From Paraconiothyrium sp. Pb-2020 (taxonomy: Eukaryota; Ascomycota; Dothideomycetes; Pleosporales; Didymosphaeriaceae): DNA of 64,000 bases. Below the pieces are notes generated by a model. That model had not been told where the DNA came from and searched no databases. It saw only the letters and a list, made by a program, of their open reading frames with translations. This document shows positions 33,386 to 41,873 of this stretch, in pieces. The position numbers and the translations under genes are program-made. The DNA is taken from assembly GCA_022419385.1 (NCBI GenBank), contig JAJUBI010000002.1:868001-932000 (forward strand), written 5' to 3'. How positions within the stretch are numbered: position 1 is the stretch's first letter; every line of letters begins with the position of its first letter.

Positions 33386-34400
33386 ATGAGTAGTCCAAAG
33401 CGAAGAATCGAGACGGATGTAGGTCACCCCAGGCGTGGCCTGCTTTGGTCAAGATGTTCAGAGTGCTGACGAATGGTCTTCCCTTGTGTGCAGGTCATGA
33501 AGTAGGTTCAGTTGGCCCAGCAGATCTACGGACGCGGATGCTAACATTAAAACAGGATGTACGCCAATCACTTTGCATGCCACACTCGCGAATGGTAACT
33601 AATAATTAACAGGTTGATGAGCGACTACGAGGTCACGCTGGTCAATGACAATAGTAAGCTACCCTCCACCAAACCTCGTAGACTTGGCTGACCGCTGATT
33701 CAGTGTTCGTTCCCTCGCCGCCTACCGTCCCGACCCCGATGCGCCGTATGATCGCTGACAAACAACAGGCAGGAGTTCTACGTCAGGTTCAAGGGACCGG
33801 AAGAGAGTGCGTCACAGCGTATATTGATGTAGAGTAGAGAGACTAACGGATGCAGCACCCTTCCAGGGGGGTCTCTGGAAGATCCATGTCGAGCTACCTG
33901 ATCAATACCCCTACAAGAGCCCAAGCATCGGCTTCGTAAACCGGATCTTCCATCCCAACATCGACGAGCTGTGAGTCGGATCGTATTGTAGAATCTTTTT
34001 GCCATGAGCAACGGCTGATGATTACGTAGGTCAGGATCGGTCTGCTTGGACGTCATCAACCAGACATGGTCACCGATGTACGATATGATCAACATCTTCG
34101 AAGTCTTCCTTCCCCAACTCCTGCGATACCCCAACCCGACCGACCCTTTGAACGGAGAAGCCGCCGCTCTACTAATGAGGGAACCGAAGAGCTATGACGC
34201 CAAGGTCAAGGGTAAGTTGAGCATTTGGATAAGCGTGGGAAACAAATCTGATGTGCAAAGAATACGTTCAAAAGTACGCTTCCAAAGATACGTCGGAAGA
34301 CTCGGACAAGGACAATGATGACGATGACGAGATGAGCTCCGTCGGCAGCTACGAGTCCGGCGACGAGGATGAGGCGGCAGGCAACATGGAGGATATCTAG
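33386..34400 (+). CDS. ubc8: Ubc8/UBE2H-type ubiquitin-conjugating enzyme E2, nine exons including 8-, 3- and 1-nt exons
   Basis: E2 enzyme; its yeast relative Ubc8 works with the GID E3 in degrading gluconeogenic enzymes. Exons: 33386-33418, 33494-33501, 33556-33558, 33613-33653, 33704, 33769-33806, 33856-33970, 34030-34211 and 34261-34400. The total is 561 nt, exactly 186 codons plus stop. The joined protein begins SSPKRRIETDVMKML and MSDYEVTLVNDNMQEF. It continues through the UBC core WKIHVELPDQYPYKSPSIGF, HPNIDELSGSVCLDV (catalytic Cys) and NQTWSPMYDMINIFE, to an acidic tail (DNDDDDEMSS, ending GNMEDI) typical of Ubc8. The 3-nt exon supplies the bases that make KML rather than KL. The 1-nt exon supplies the middle base of the Met codon in DNMQEF. 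Without it the frame is lost. The E2 identity is certain; the two smallest exons are inferred. Confidence 0.9.
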
Positions 34401-34785
34401 GCGTTGACTTCACGCAAACTGCCCACATAGCTTTTTCTTCATTTGTCTTTCCATTGGGTCACAGACGGACGTTCACGGCGCATCTTGGCGCTCATTCCAC
34501 TCATACCGGCTGCATCATATTCCCCAGGTCATCGATTCCACATATTTGCGGGTTTTGGATTCTGTTGATGGTTTTTCATTCTTGGCAACATAGTTTCTGG
34601 ATGACTGTACGGATGGATGGATTCTCAACAGGTGTACGAGCCTGCTGAGGAGAGTCTAGATAGAAGGGCTGCTTCCTGGAACGTGTATGTAGAAACGAAG
34701 ATCGTGTTTGCACTCCATCCCTAATACCGTCCACTTCACCGCTATGGCCCAACAACAACCCAATACATCATTCCCAGGGCATTGC
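34401..34785. other. Intergenic between convergent genes
   Basis: About 385 bases of 3' flanks. Nothing notable. Confidence 0.6.
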
Positions 34786-35552
34786 TCAGTAAGGTAAGAA
34801 CGTCCGTGGCTTTGGATTGTTGAGGATCACATCCGGGAACCTCTCCTCTGCAAACACGGCCTCCAAGATTTCCCGGTTCAACTTTCCACCGGTTTGTGCG
34901 GAGTTGATAAGACCGACATACTGCAAGACACGCACAAACCACAAGTTGAGCGGCAGCCGCGGTGCGCCGGCCTCTCGACTCTCCTTACCCCGACGAATGA
35001 AAGTCTTGGCCATCGACCTCAACGTCACATCACCGCCGTCGGCGTCCTTGATCATGTCCTCCAGCATCTGTGGCTGGAAAGTGTAGTTGTCGCCTTGATG
35101 GAAGTCAAGACGAGTGAACGACGAGTCGTGTTCGATGACATTGTGACGCCGTGTGTCTACCAGGTCAAACGTGCCGTCCTTTCGCAAGAGCCCCTTAAGA
35201 GCACCTGTCAAAGACTTCGCAGCCAACGGGCTCATGTGTAAGGCAGTCTTGAGTGCTGCATCGACTTGAGCTACGGTGAGATTCTTTCCGTCTCTAGCTC
35301 TACTTTGAGGTCAGAATAGGTAGAGTCAAGTTTCTTCAAGTCATCGACGTACATGTAGCCTTGATTGGCAAGGGCATTTAGACCTGGGCATGGTCCTCGG
35401 CTCTCGATGGCACCTTTGATGTATGTATGGTCTACCTCATCAACGAGATTCACCCGAGACTCAGTCACTGGCGTCTTCCGAAACGGAGCTAAAAGGATGT
35501 TACTGAGAGACAGATACATGGTGTAAGATGTGGCATTTGCTTGCAGTACCAC
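34786..35552 (-). CDS. Heme-thiolate peroxidase, Peroxidase_2 (chloroperoxidase/peroxygenase) family
   Basis: Predicted heme-thiolate enzyme using hydrogen peroxide for oxygenation or halogenation. Exons 35353-35552 and 34786-35293, joined across a 59-nt intron (GTACGT...GAGCTAG), 235 residues. The family's proximal-ligand motif is present: ESRGPCPGLNALANQGY, in which the Cys of PCP is the axial heme ligand. The acid-base motif also appears as IEHDSSFTRLDFHQGDN. This is the short-family size. No cleavable signal peptide is obvious; a second start at 35519 (MYLSLSNILLAPF) is possible. The gene is divergent from the FAD halogenase with 574 bp between start codons, so co-regulation is plausible. 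The substrate is unknown. Confidence 0.87.
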
Positions 35553-36126
35553 TTCATGATGCGAACTATCCAGAAATTTAGGGAAAGACTAAATGCCAGG
35601 CCTGATGAAGTGTCTATGCTTCAGGCGATTTCCTGTCACCTGCAGTCTGTCATCTCAGCCATTATCCATGGAGGGCTGAGTGCGTCAGCAAGCAGAACAG
35701 CAATTTTGTCGATGGGATTGGATAAATCGTTCGAGTGGCTGGACGTGGCTGCCTTCAGCTGAGTCAAGCTGAAGTGCTGAGCATTGCCTCAGCATCAGCC
35801 TCCTCCATACCTCAGTATTGGACAATGTTGGTACACGTCCCAGAGTCCATGAAGTTGGTTACAACATAATCCATCAATCAATGGAACTTTGACAGTTCAA
35901 AATGAACGTCTCAGAGATCTTGGATTCTTTGCGACCTGTCGTCGTGGCATTTCGTGTTACTTTGAGAGGCTAGCGCTTACGTACCTATCTCTCCTACCGA
36001 CAAGTAAGAGCCAAGCTCTACATATGCACGGTACAGGTGGCTGGTATTACCGTGACACAGGTGGCCTGCTGAGTTGAACCTCCGGCACAGTCGACCTCCA
36101 GCCCCCACTGGCACAAATCGGGTGCA
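35553..36126. other. Divergent promoter between the peroxidase and halogenase genes
   Basis: 574 bases with no gene. They carry the paired inverted repeats described at 35753-35794 and a CCAAT element. Confidence 0.65.
35753..35794. promoter_or_regulatory. Two adjacent inverted repeats in the peroxidase/halogenase divergent promoter
   Basis: CTTCAGCT (35753-35760) and AGCTGAAG (35767-35774) are exact inverted copies with a 6-nt spacer. Directly abutting them, TGCTGAG (35775-35781) and CTCAGCA (35788-35794) are a second exact pair, again with a 6-nt spacer. They sit about midway between the two start codons. Fungal binuclear-cluster regulators often bind inverted repeats of this size. An ATTGG (CCAAT on the minus strand) follows at 35817-35821. 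Function is inference. Confidence 0.5.
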
Positions 36127-37854
36127 ATGTCTATTCCAGAGTACACCCAAGTCCTTGTCATCGGTGGTGGCCCAGCTGGCTCGTACGCAGCCTCGGCGTT
36201 GGCCCGAGAAGGTATCGACACTGTCCTTCTTGAAGGCGACGAGTTTCCTAGGTGGGTGTAGTCAGTCGCTACCAGACCAAATTGGGCCAGGTCTCACTCG
36301 TTCGTAGATACCATGTAGGAGAAAGCATGCTGCCCTCTTTGCGCCATTTCTTCAGATTCGTGGATGTTGACGAGGCTTTCGTCGCTCATGGCTTTTACAA
36401 GAAGATAGGCGCAGCTTTTGTGTTGAATAATAAGGATCCAGCTTATACCGACTTTGTTGGCCCAGGTGGACCAGACGGCTATTCTTGGAATATCATTCGC
36501 TCTGAGGCCGACGATCTGATATTCAGACATGCAGGCAAGAGTGGAGCTGCAATATTCGACGGTGTCAAGGTCACTGGTATTGAGTTTGCGCGCCATGATG
36601 GTTCAAGTACCGGTGATGGGAAGACCTTAGATCCTGGCCAGGCTGTATCAGCAACTTGGATGCATAAGGCCAACGGCACCTCAGGCACCATCGACTTCGA
36701 CTACCTCGTTGACGCCAGCGGCCGCACGGGCATCATGAGCACGAGGTACCTCAAGAATCGACAATTCAATCAGGGCCTGAAGAATATCGCTACTTGGGGT
36801 TACTGGAAGCGCGCCGGCGTCTATGGTGTCGAAACCCCACAGGAGGGCGTTCCCTACTTTGAGGCTCTGTCAGGTCTGCATCTGTGTCTGCTCTGTTGTA
36901 CACATCGCTGATATTGCTGTACCAGATGGCAGCGGCTGGGCCTGGTTCATCCCCCTTCACGACGGCACCACGTCCGTCGGGATAGTCATAAATCAGGATG
37001 TTGCCACTCAGAAGAAGAAACAGATGGGCTCCCCAGACAGCAAACAGTTTTACCTCGAAATCCTGAAGGCCGCCTCCAGAATGCTCACACCCATGCTCAA
37101 GCATGCCACACTCATCTCAGGTACCAGAGCCGCATCCGACTGGTCGTATAGCGCCTCGTCATACGCAAGCTACAATACTCGAATCGTAGGTGATGCCGGT
37201 TGCTTCATCGATCCTTTCTTCTCATCGGGTGTCCATCTTGCCGTATCCAGCGGGCTTTCGGCTGCGGCAACTATCTGCGCCTCAATCAAGGGCCAATGCA
37301 GCGAGCGTGACGCGCTGGAGTGGCATTCGAGACGGGTGGCTAGAAGCTACACTCGTTTCCTGCTGATAGTCCTGAGCGCACTAAAGCAGATCAGTGAGCC
37401 TGACCGTGCCGTAATCAGTGACCCAGAGGAAAGAGGTTTTGACCGCGCGTTCGAACACTTCCAACCCAGTAAGTGGGATAAAAAAGGTTATTTCAACTCA
37501 GAACGTCGCTGAATATGCACAGTAATCCAGGGAACTGCCGACGTCAACGCCGTTGGATCTCAAGACGCAGTACGCAATGCAATTGACTTTTCTTTCGCGG
37601 CATTTTTGGCACCGCTGGAACAAGCAAAGCGTGACGCTGTCTTGAGAAGAGTGGAGAATCTGAAGACTGCCGGAAATAATCAAGATATTGAAGAGCTTCG
37701 TGCGTACCTGTCCCCTGAGGAGATAGGCATCCTTACCTCTTTGCACTCGAAGAGGACGATGCTGAAGGCCGACAATCATCAAACGTCGAATTCACCTCCG
37801 ACGTTATTGATGGTCGTTTTCTCAATATGGTGCAAGGCTCACTCGGGCTTATAA
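36127..37854 (+). CDS. FAD-dependent halogenase (fungal phenolic/polyketide type) with a C-terminal frameshift
   Basis: Predicted flavin halogenase of secondary metabolism. Exons 36127-36251, 36308-36873, 36926-37468 and 37523-37854. The dinucleotide fold VLVIGGGPAGSYAAS is at the N-terminus and is followed by YHVGESMLPSLRHF. The halogenase hallmark WxWxIP is present as GWAWFIPLHDG (W235, W237, I239, P240), created by the second splice. GDAGCFIDPFFSSGVHLA is the conserved FAD/product region. The third junction makes FQPIIQGTADVN. The window's frame ends at 37854 (521 residues), but from about 37733 the homologous C-terminus (EFTSDVIDGR, GSLGL) continues in another frame to 37865. One base is therefore missing, probably a C in the CCTTACCTC stretch. 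The catalytic core is intact, so activity may survive. It is divergent from a heme-thiolate peroxidase. Confidence 0.88.
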
Positions 37855-37865
37855 GCGCGACATAA

Positions 37866-38596
37866 ATCTTGATATAGTTCACCCTAACGTGAGCGGTGCC
37901 GAACTCTTTCCATGTGAAGACCTCGACGATCATGCACGCGGGCTTAATTGCTTGTAAATTGCTCGTAAACAGATCTAACAACTAGGCGATCAGGGGAACA
38001 TGAAGGAACAAGGAACAACCATAGGGCTACTCTTTACGCATCTGGTTGGATGTATGCACGATTCATACCGGAGATGCGGGCTTACACCAGCCAGATTGCT
38101 CCTTGCATAGCGGTAGTTAAGTATCAATCCAGATCCTTCGAGATCCCACGCGCTGTTGTACCCCTCACCTTGACTATGGTGCGCTAAACTAGTGTAGATC
38201 TCATTTGATGTTCCTGAACAAGTGGACCTGATCGGGCATCACTTTGGAGCTCCAATTGGTCTGGCCAAGTCGGCAAATCGGATAGCTTACGTCTTCGTGG
38301 GATGCCGTAGCTTCAGACTGCCGCATGTCCAGCTGAAAGTCGGAAACATGGCACTCAATTTTCCAAGCTTGCTCGTTGGGACTCCTTTCTTACAGCCGCC
38401 GTTCTTTATTGCATGATCTGAAGTTGATTATACCGCATTGATAACATTTTATCACCAACACATTTAGAGTCAATCCTGCAACCGTTGAATGAAAGAGCTG
38501 GATGTGAATAGAATATAGTGGGACGGAGCAACAGGAGCAGCGCAATACCACGGAACCCTTTTTCAACCACAGAACTCGTCCAACAACTTAGTCACC
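37866..38596. other. Intergenic, no supported gene
   Basis: About 730 bases between the halogenase and the PLC-like gene. No coding signal. Confidence 0.6.
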
Positions 38597-40006
38597 ATGC
38601 CATCTAAAGGCGTCCTCTGCTTCTCCTACCTCACCGTGCCCGGCACCTCCATCGAATTCAGCGTCCCAAAAAACTCCATCACAAAATCCTCCCTCCAACA
38701 ATACGAAACCACCCACCTCGAAGTCGAATCCTCCAATCTCCCACGCTTCAAGTTCACAGGCCGTTTCCAATTCACTGTGAAACGGGATGGCCGCGACTTG
38801 AACACCCAATGGGTCGACATCAACAGCGCAACCGGCAAGCTCGGCGACGGCACGCTCCAGACCATGGACCAGACACCATCCGTATTTATAGAGGACTTTG
38901 TAATCTGTTACGGGTTCTACGACGCGGGGCCGGGGGTGGCCGGGCTGCCGAAACAGCATCTGTGCTACGTTACAGTGACGAGGAACTTGGAGAACTGGAT
39001 GAAAGATGTGCTTTCCCAAGGGCAGGATATCTCTACCAAGAAGTTTAGCCGCGTGGTCCTGCCTGCTGCGCACGATATTGGGATGAACACCATGGCGACG
39101 CCCATGGCTTTGCTTGAACATGCCGGGACAGGCGTCATAAAAGAGGTTCTAGGCCGAAACCTCTCGCACGTCCTCGACATCTTGAATAAAGTAGGCGACG
39201 GCGCGGTGAACCGTATTGCACCTGACATCATCCGCGCGCTCGCCATCACGCAGAAAGATAGCTTGGAAAGTATCCTCAAGATTGGGGCGCGGTACTTTGA
39301 GTTCAGACCTGCGAAATGTCATAGACAATTGCAGAAGGTGAGTCCTCTGGAAGACACGTGGTACTTCCAGCACGGGGCGATTCCAGGTATGAAATATGCC
39401 GACTTGCTACAAACGATCGTCAAATTCCTAGATGAGCATAAGGAGGAGATAGTAGTGGTGCAGAACAGATGGGACGGCGTACCCGGTGACTGCCCGCGAC
39501 CGAGCGGCGACGACCTGAGTAACATTTTAAAAGACACGCTACAAGGCAAGGACTTACGAGTCGGGAATCTAGATGATATGATGGGTAAGAGCATCCGCGA
39601 CTTGCGCAACGAGAAAAAGCGCATCATTATTCTGCAGAACGTCAATCAGGTATCTAACTATGACGATAATGCCAACGCTACGTTGAACGGGGACTCCATG
39701 ATCAACAAACTCAATGACATGTCGAAAGATCCTCCGAAAGGACATCCGATTACGCTTCTGCAGTGTCAGGCTACTGCAACGAATATTAGAGATGTCATCA
39801 TTGCGTCGGTGCTGGATGCAGATGTCAGTACTAGCCCAATATTGGCGACGAAGCCAGTGTGCGATGCGAAAATTTTGCCGTTGTTAAAGGGGGAATGTGG
39901 AAAGTGTTTGACGAGGGAGGAGAGTGTTGTGGTGTTGTTGAACGACTTCTTTGATGGAGCGACCGCCGATGTGGGGATTGAGCTGTGTATGGAGAGGCTG
40001 AGATAG
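38597..40006 (+). CDS. PLC-like phosphodiesterase (PI-PLC X-domain type) with N-terminal beta-rich domain
   Basis: Single exon, 469 residues; substrate not established. The first ~135 residues form an unrecognised beta-rich domain (GVLCFSYLTVPGTSIEFSVP). The C-terminal two-thirds resemble the PI-PLC X barrel. The first catalytic-type His is in VVLPAAHDIGMN (H159). The substrate-pocket motif is IGARYFEFRPAK. The second His is in WYFQHGAIPGM (H259), followed by the helical LDEHKEEIVVVQ segment. There is no signal peptide, unlike most secreted fungal relatives, so it is probably intracellular. The two-His arrangement and motif spacing support a phosphodiesterase of the PLC-like superfamily. A true phosphoinositide substrate is not shown. 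Confidence 0.78.
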   Translation: MPSKGVLCFSYLTVPGTSIEFSVPKNSITKSSLQQYETTHLEVESSNLPRFKFTGRFQFTVKRDGRDLNTQWVDINSATGKLGDGTLQTMDQTPSVFIEDFVICYGFYDAGPGVAGLPKQHLCYVTVTRNLENWMKDVLSQGQDISTKKFSRVVLPAAHDIGMNTMATPMALLEHAGTGVIKEVLGRNLSHVLDILNKVGDGAVNRIAPDIIRALAITQKDSLESILKIGARYFEFRPAKCHRQLQKVSPLEDTWYFQHGAIPGMKYADLLQTIVKFLDEHKEEIVVVQNRWDGVPGDCPRPSGDDLSNILKDTLQGKDLRVGNLDDMMGKSIRDLRNEKKRIIILQNVNQVSNYDDNANATLNGDSMINKLNDMSKDPPKGHPITLLQCQATATNIRDVIIASVLDADVSTSPILATKPVCDAKILPLLKGECGKCLTREESVVVLLNDFFDGATADVGIELCMERLR

Positions 40007-40287
40007 TTCATTAAGACTTGTGTCAGTATATACAGCGATTTGGTGGAATACAAAGGTCATTGTACATAGGAGGTTGCAAAAGTTGGTGTTGCTCGTAATG
40101 ATAATGGTACACATCAACCGTTCAAATTGAACACTTGGCTGGTCGGGTTATTTCTTCTGAAGAACACGATCAGCCCGATTTGATATCTGATATTTTGCAG
40201 GGCGCTGGTGACTAATCCTCGCATCCTTTCCGTATAAGTCGTAGAAATTTTCCCCTTTAAAAGTACACGATTCGAGTCGATTCAAGT

Positions 40288-41553
40288 CTATTGCTTCGCG
40301 CCAAGAACCTCCTTCACTACCTCAATGATCTTGGGAAAGACCGCTTTTGGCGCGGCTACGACACCCTTGTTCTCCTTGAGTGTCCTGCCGATGCCAAAGT
40401 CCAGCGGCTTGCCATGTGCATCAGTGACTTCGCCTCCGGCCTCCTGTACGATGACCACACCAGCGGCGTGATCCCAGATTTTCTCCTCGTACGACTTGCT
40501 AACCGGCAATCTGAGATACAGGTCACCCGCTCCTCTAGCAATGGAAGCGTACTTGGCTTGCGAGTCCATCCGGACACTAGCCTTGGTGATGCCGAGTTTA
40601 GACGCGATGCTTGCCTGATCGCCGTGGCTCGAGTGACCGGCCTCTACACTTTCACAGAAAGTGGCTTCGCTGATATCGCTGATAGACTTCATAGAAATCT
40701 TCTTCGCCTCTTGCAGTCCGGCCTTGCCTAGTGGCCGGCTCGATGCTCCCTCGCCCTTCACAGCGCTGAACAAGACGCCTTTGCCCTCTCCAGAATCTGC
40801 GTCTGTGCCTATCGAAGAGTCGAGCGCTGCTTTGTCGTCGACGGGAAGATTGGGGCATCCAAGCACACCAACGGTCGGTACACCGTCCACCATGAGCGCA
40901 AGGCACACAGCGTATTGTCCACCGCGCAAGAAACCCTTCGTCCCGTCAATAGGATCGAGCGCCCAAATCCTGCCTTTCCTTCCTCCAGCGCTCCTTCCGT
41001 TGTCTATGGCCTCTAGCATAGCATCCTTGCTCTTGATCGGTCCCCCAATTTTGTCCTCTGCCGCACTGTCTTCTAGTTTGGATGCCGTGACCAGATCCCA
41101 GACTAGGTCGCGAAGAGAGTCGTTCGCGCGGAGATCGTCTGCATCCTCCTCGCCGACAACCTCGTCTTCAGGGAATACGTGTTTTATCGATGCGATGATG
41201 AGGGCTTGGGCGCCGAAATCGCCAATTGTGACGGGGGAAGCGTCCGACTTGGTCAGGGTGCCCTTCGAGTGGGACGAGAAAACGGATTTAGTGAGGAGTG
41301 TAGCGCGCTGAACGGCTAGGAGAGCTGTCTCGAGCTCCTTTTCGTATGCCATAGTCGCAGTGGATTTGGTGAAACTGTGGAAGGGGCTTGAAGGTTTTGG
41401 TAGAGCAATTGCGGGGGAGGGGTACAAATGCTGCTTCAATTGAGCTAGTCGAAGGCCACTGCGGGAAAGGAAAGAAGAGAATGGTACGAATGAGGCCGCC
41501 AGAATGACTAGGGCGAAGAAAAAGTACTTATATTGCGCAAACTGTGGTAGCAT
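40288..41553 (-). CDS. met22: 3'(2'),5'-bisphosphate nucleotidase (Met22/Hal2)
   Basis: Removes the 3'-phosphate from PAP and PAPS, relieving inhibition of sulfate assimilation and RNA processing; the family is lithium/sodium-sensitive. Single exon, 421 residues from 41553. The Met at 41352 (MAYEKELETALLAVQRA) is the start typical of Hal2 and gives 354 residues. The upstream 67 residues contain a hydrophobic stretch (YKYFFFALVILAASFVPF) and could be a membrane anchor or untranslated. Metal-site motifs: FPEDEVVGEEDADD, ALDPIDGTKGF and IWDHAAGVVIVQEAGG. These are the three signatures of the inositol-monophosphatase superfamily. The assignment to bisphosphate nucleotidase rests on length and the GEED...DPIDGTKGF...YEEKIWDHA series. 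Confidence 0.92.
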   Translation of the reverse strand: MLPQFAQYKYFFFALVILAASFVPFSSFLSRSGLRLAQLKQHLYPSPAIALPKPSSPFHSFTKSTATMAYEKELETALLAVQRATLLTKSVFSSHSKGTLTKSDASPVTIGDFGAQALIIASIKHVFPEDEVVGEEDADDLRANDSLRDLVWDLVTASKLEDSAAEDKIGGPIKSKDAMLEAIDNGRSAGGRKGRIWALDPIDGTKGFLRGGQYAVCLALMVDGVPTVGVLGCPNLPVDDKAALDSSIGTDADSGEGKGVLFSAVKGEGASSRPLGKAGLQEAKKISMKSISDISEATFCESVEAGHSSHGDQASIASKLGITKASVRMDSQAKYASIARGAGDLYLRLPVSKSYEEKIWDHAAGVVIVQEAGGEVTDAHGKPLDFGIGRTLKENKGVVAAPKAVFPKIIEVVKEVLGAKQ

Positions 41554-41873
41554 GTACGCAATGGGATGGCGTAGTGGGGGTGGTTAGAACTGTGCAAGCA
41601 CCTCCTACGTAAGGCGGCCTTGGCAAAGCGGCGTGTCTCGGAGGTTTGGACGCGCTCTCCACGACAACGGCACGAGCCGCTGCGCTGGGGTACATGCTTT
41701 TGCGCTCTTGGTTGCAGTGTGCTTCGACCTTGCTACTTGAGCTCAATTAGACCCGTTCCTGCCCCCCGCCATCCTGTGATTCGCCTTTCACCCTAGCCTT
41801 TGAGAGTAAACAAAGGTTTGTAGCCTTGTACATTGATCCACGCGCAACGCGCAACCTCAACAGCAACAGCAGC
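41554..41873. other. Divergent promoter between met22 and the C3HC zinc-finger gene
   Basis: 320 bases between start codons. No further element identified. Confidence 0.6.

Noticed and set aside
34786..37865. Calling the peroxidase/halogenase pair a full biosynthetic cluster
   Set aside because: No polyketide, peptide or terpene synthase, and no dedicated regulator or transporter lies next to it within the window.
40661..41311. 216-codon frame on the plus strand inside met22
   Set aside because: Antisense shadow of a well-conserved enzyme; Ser-rich composition follows from the opposite strand.
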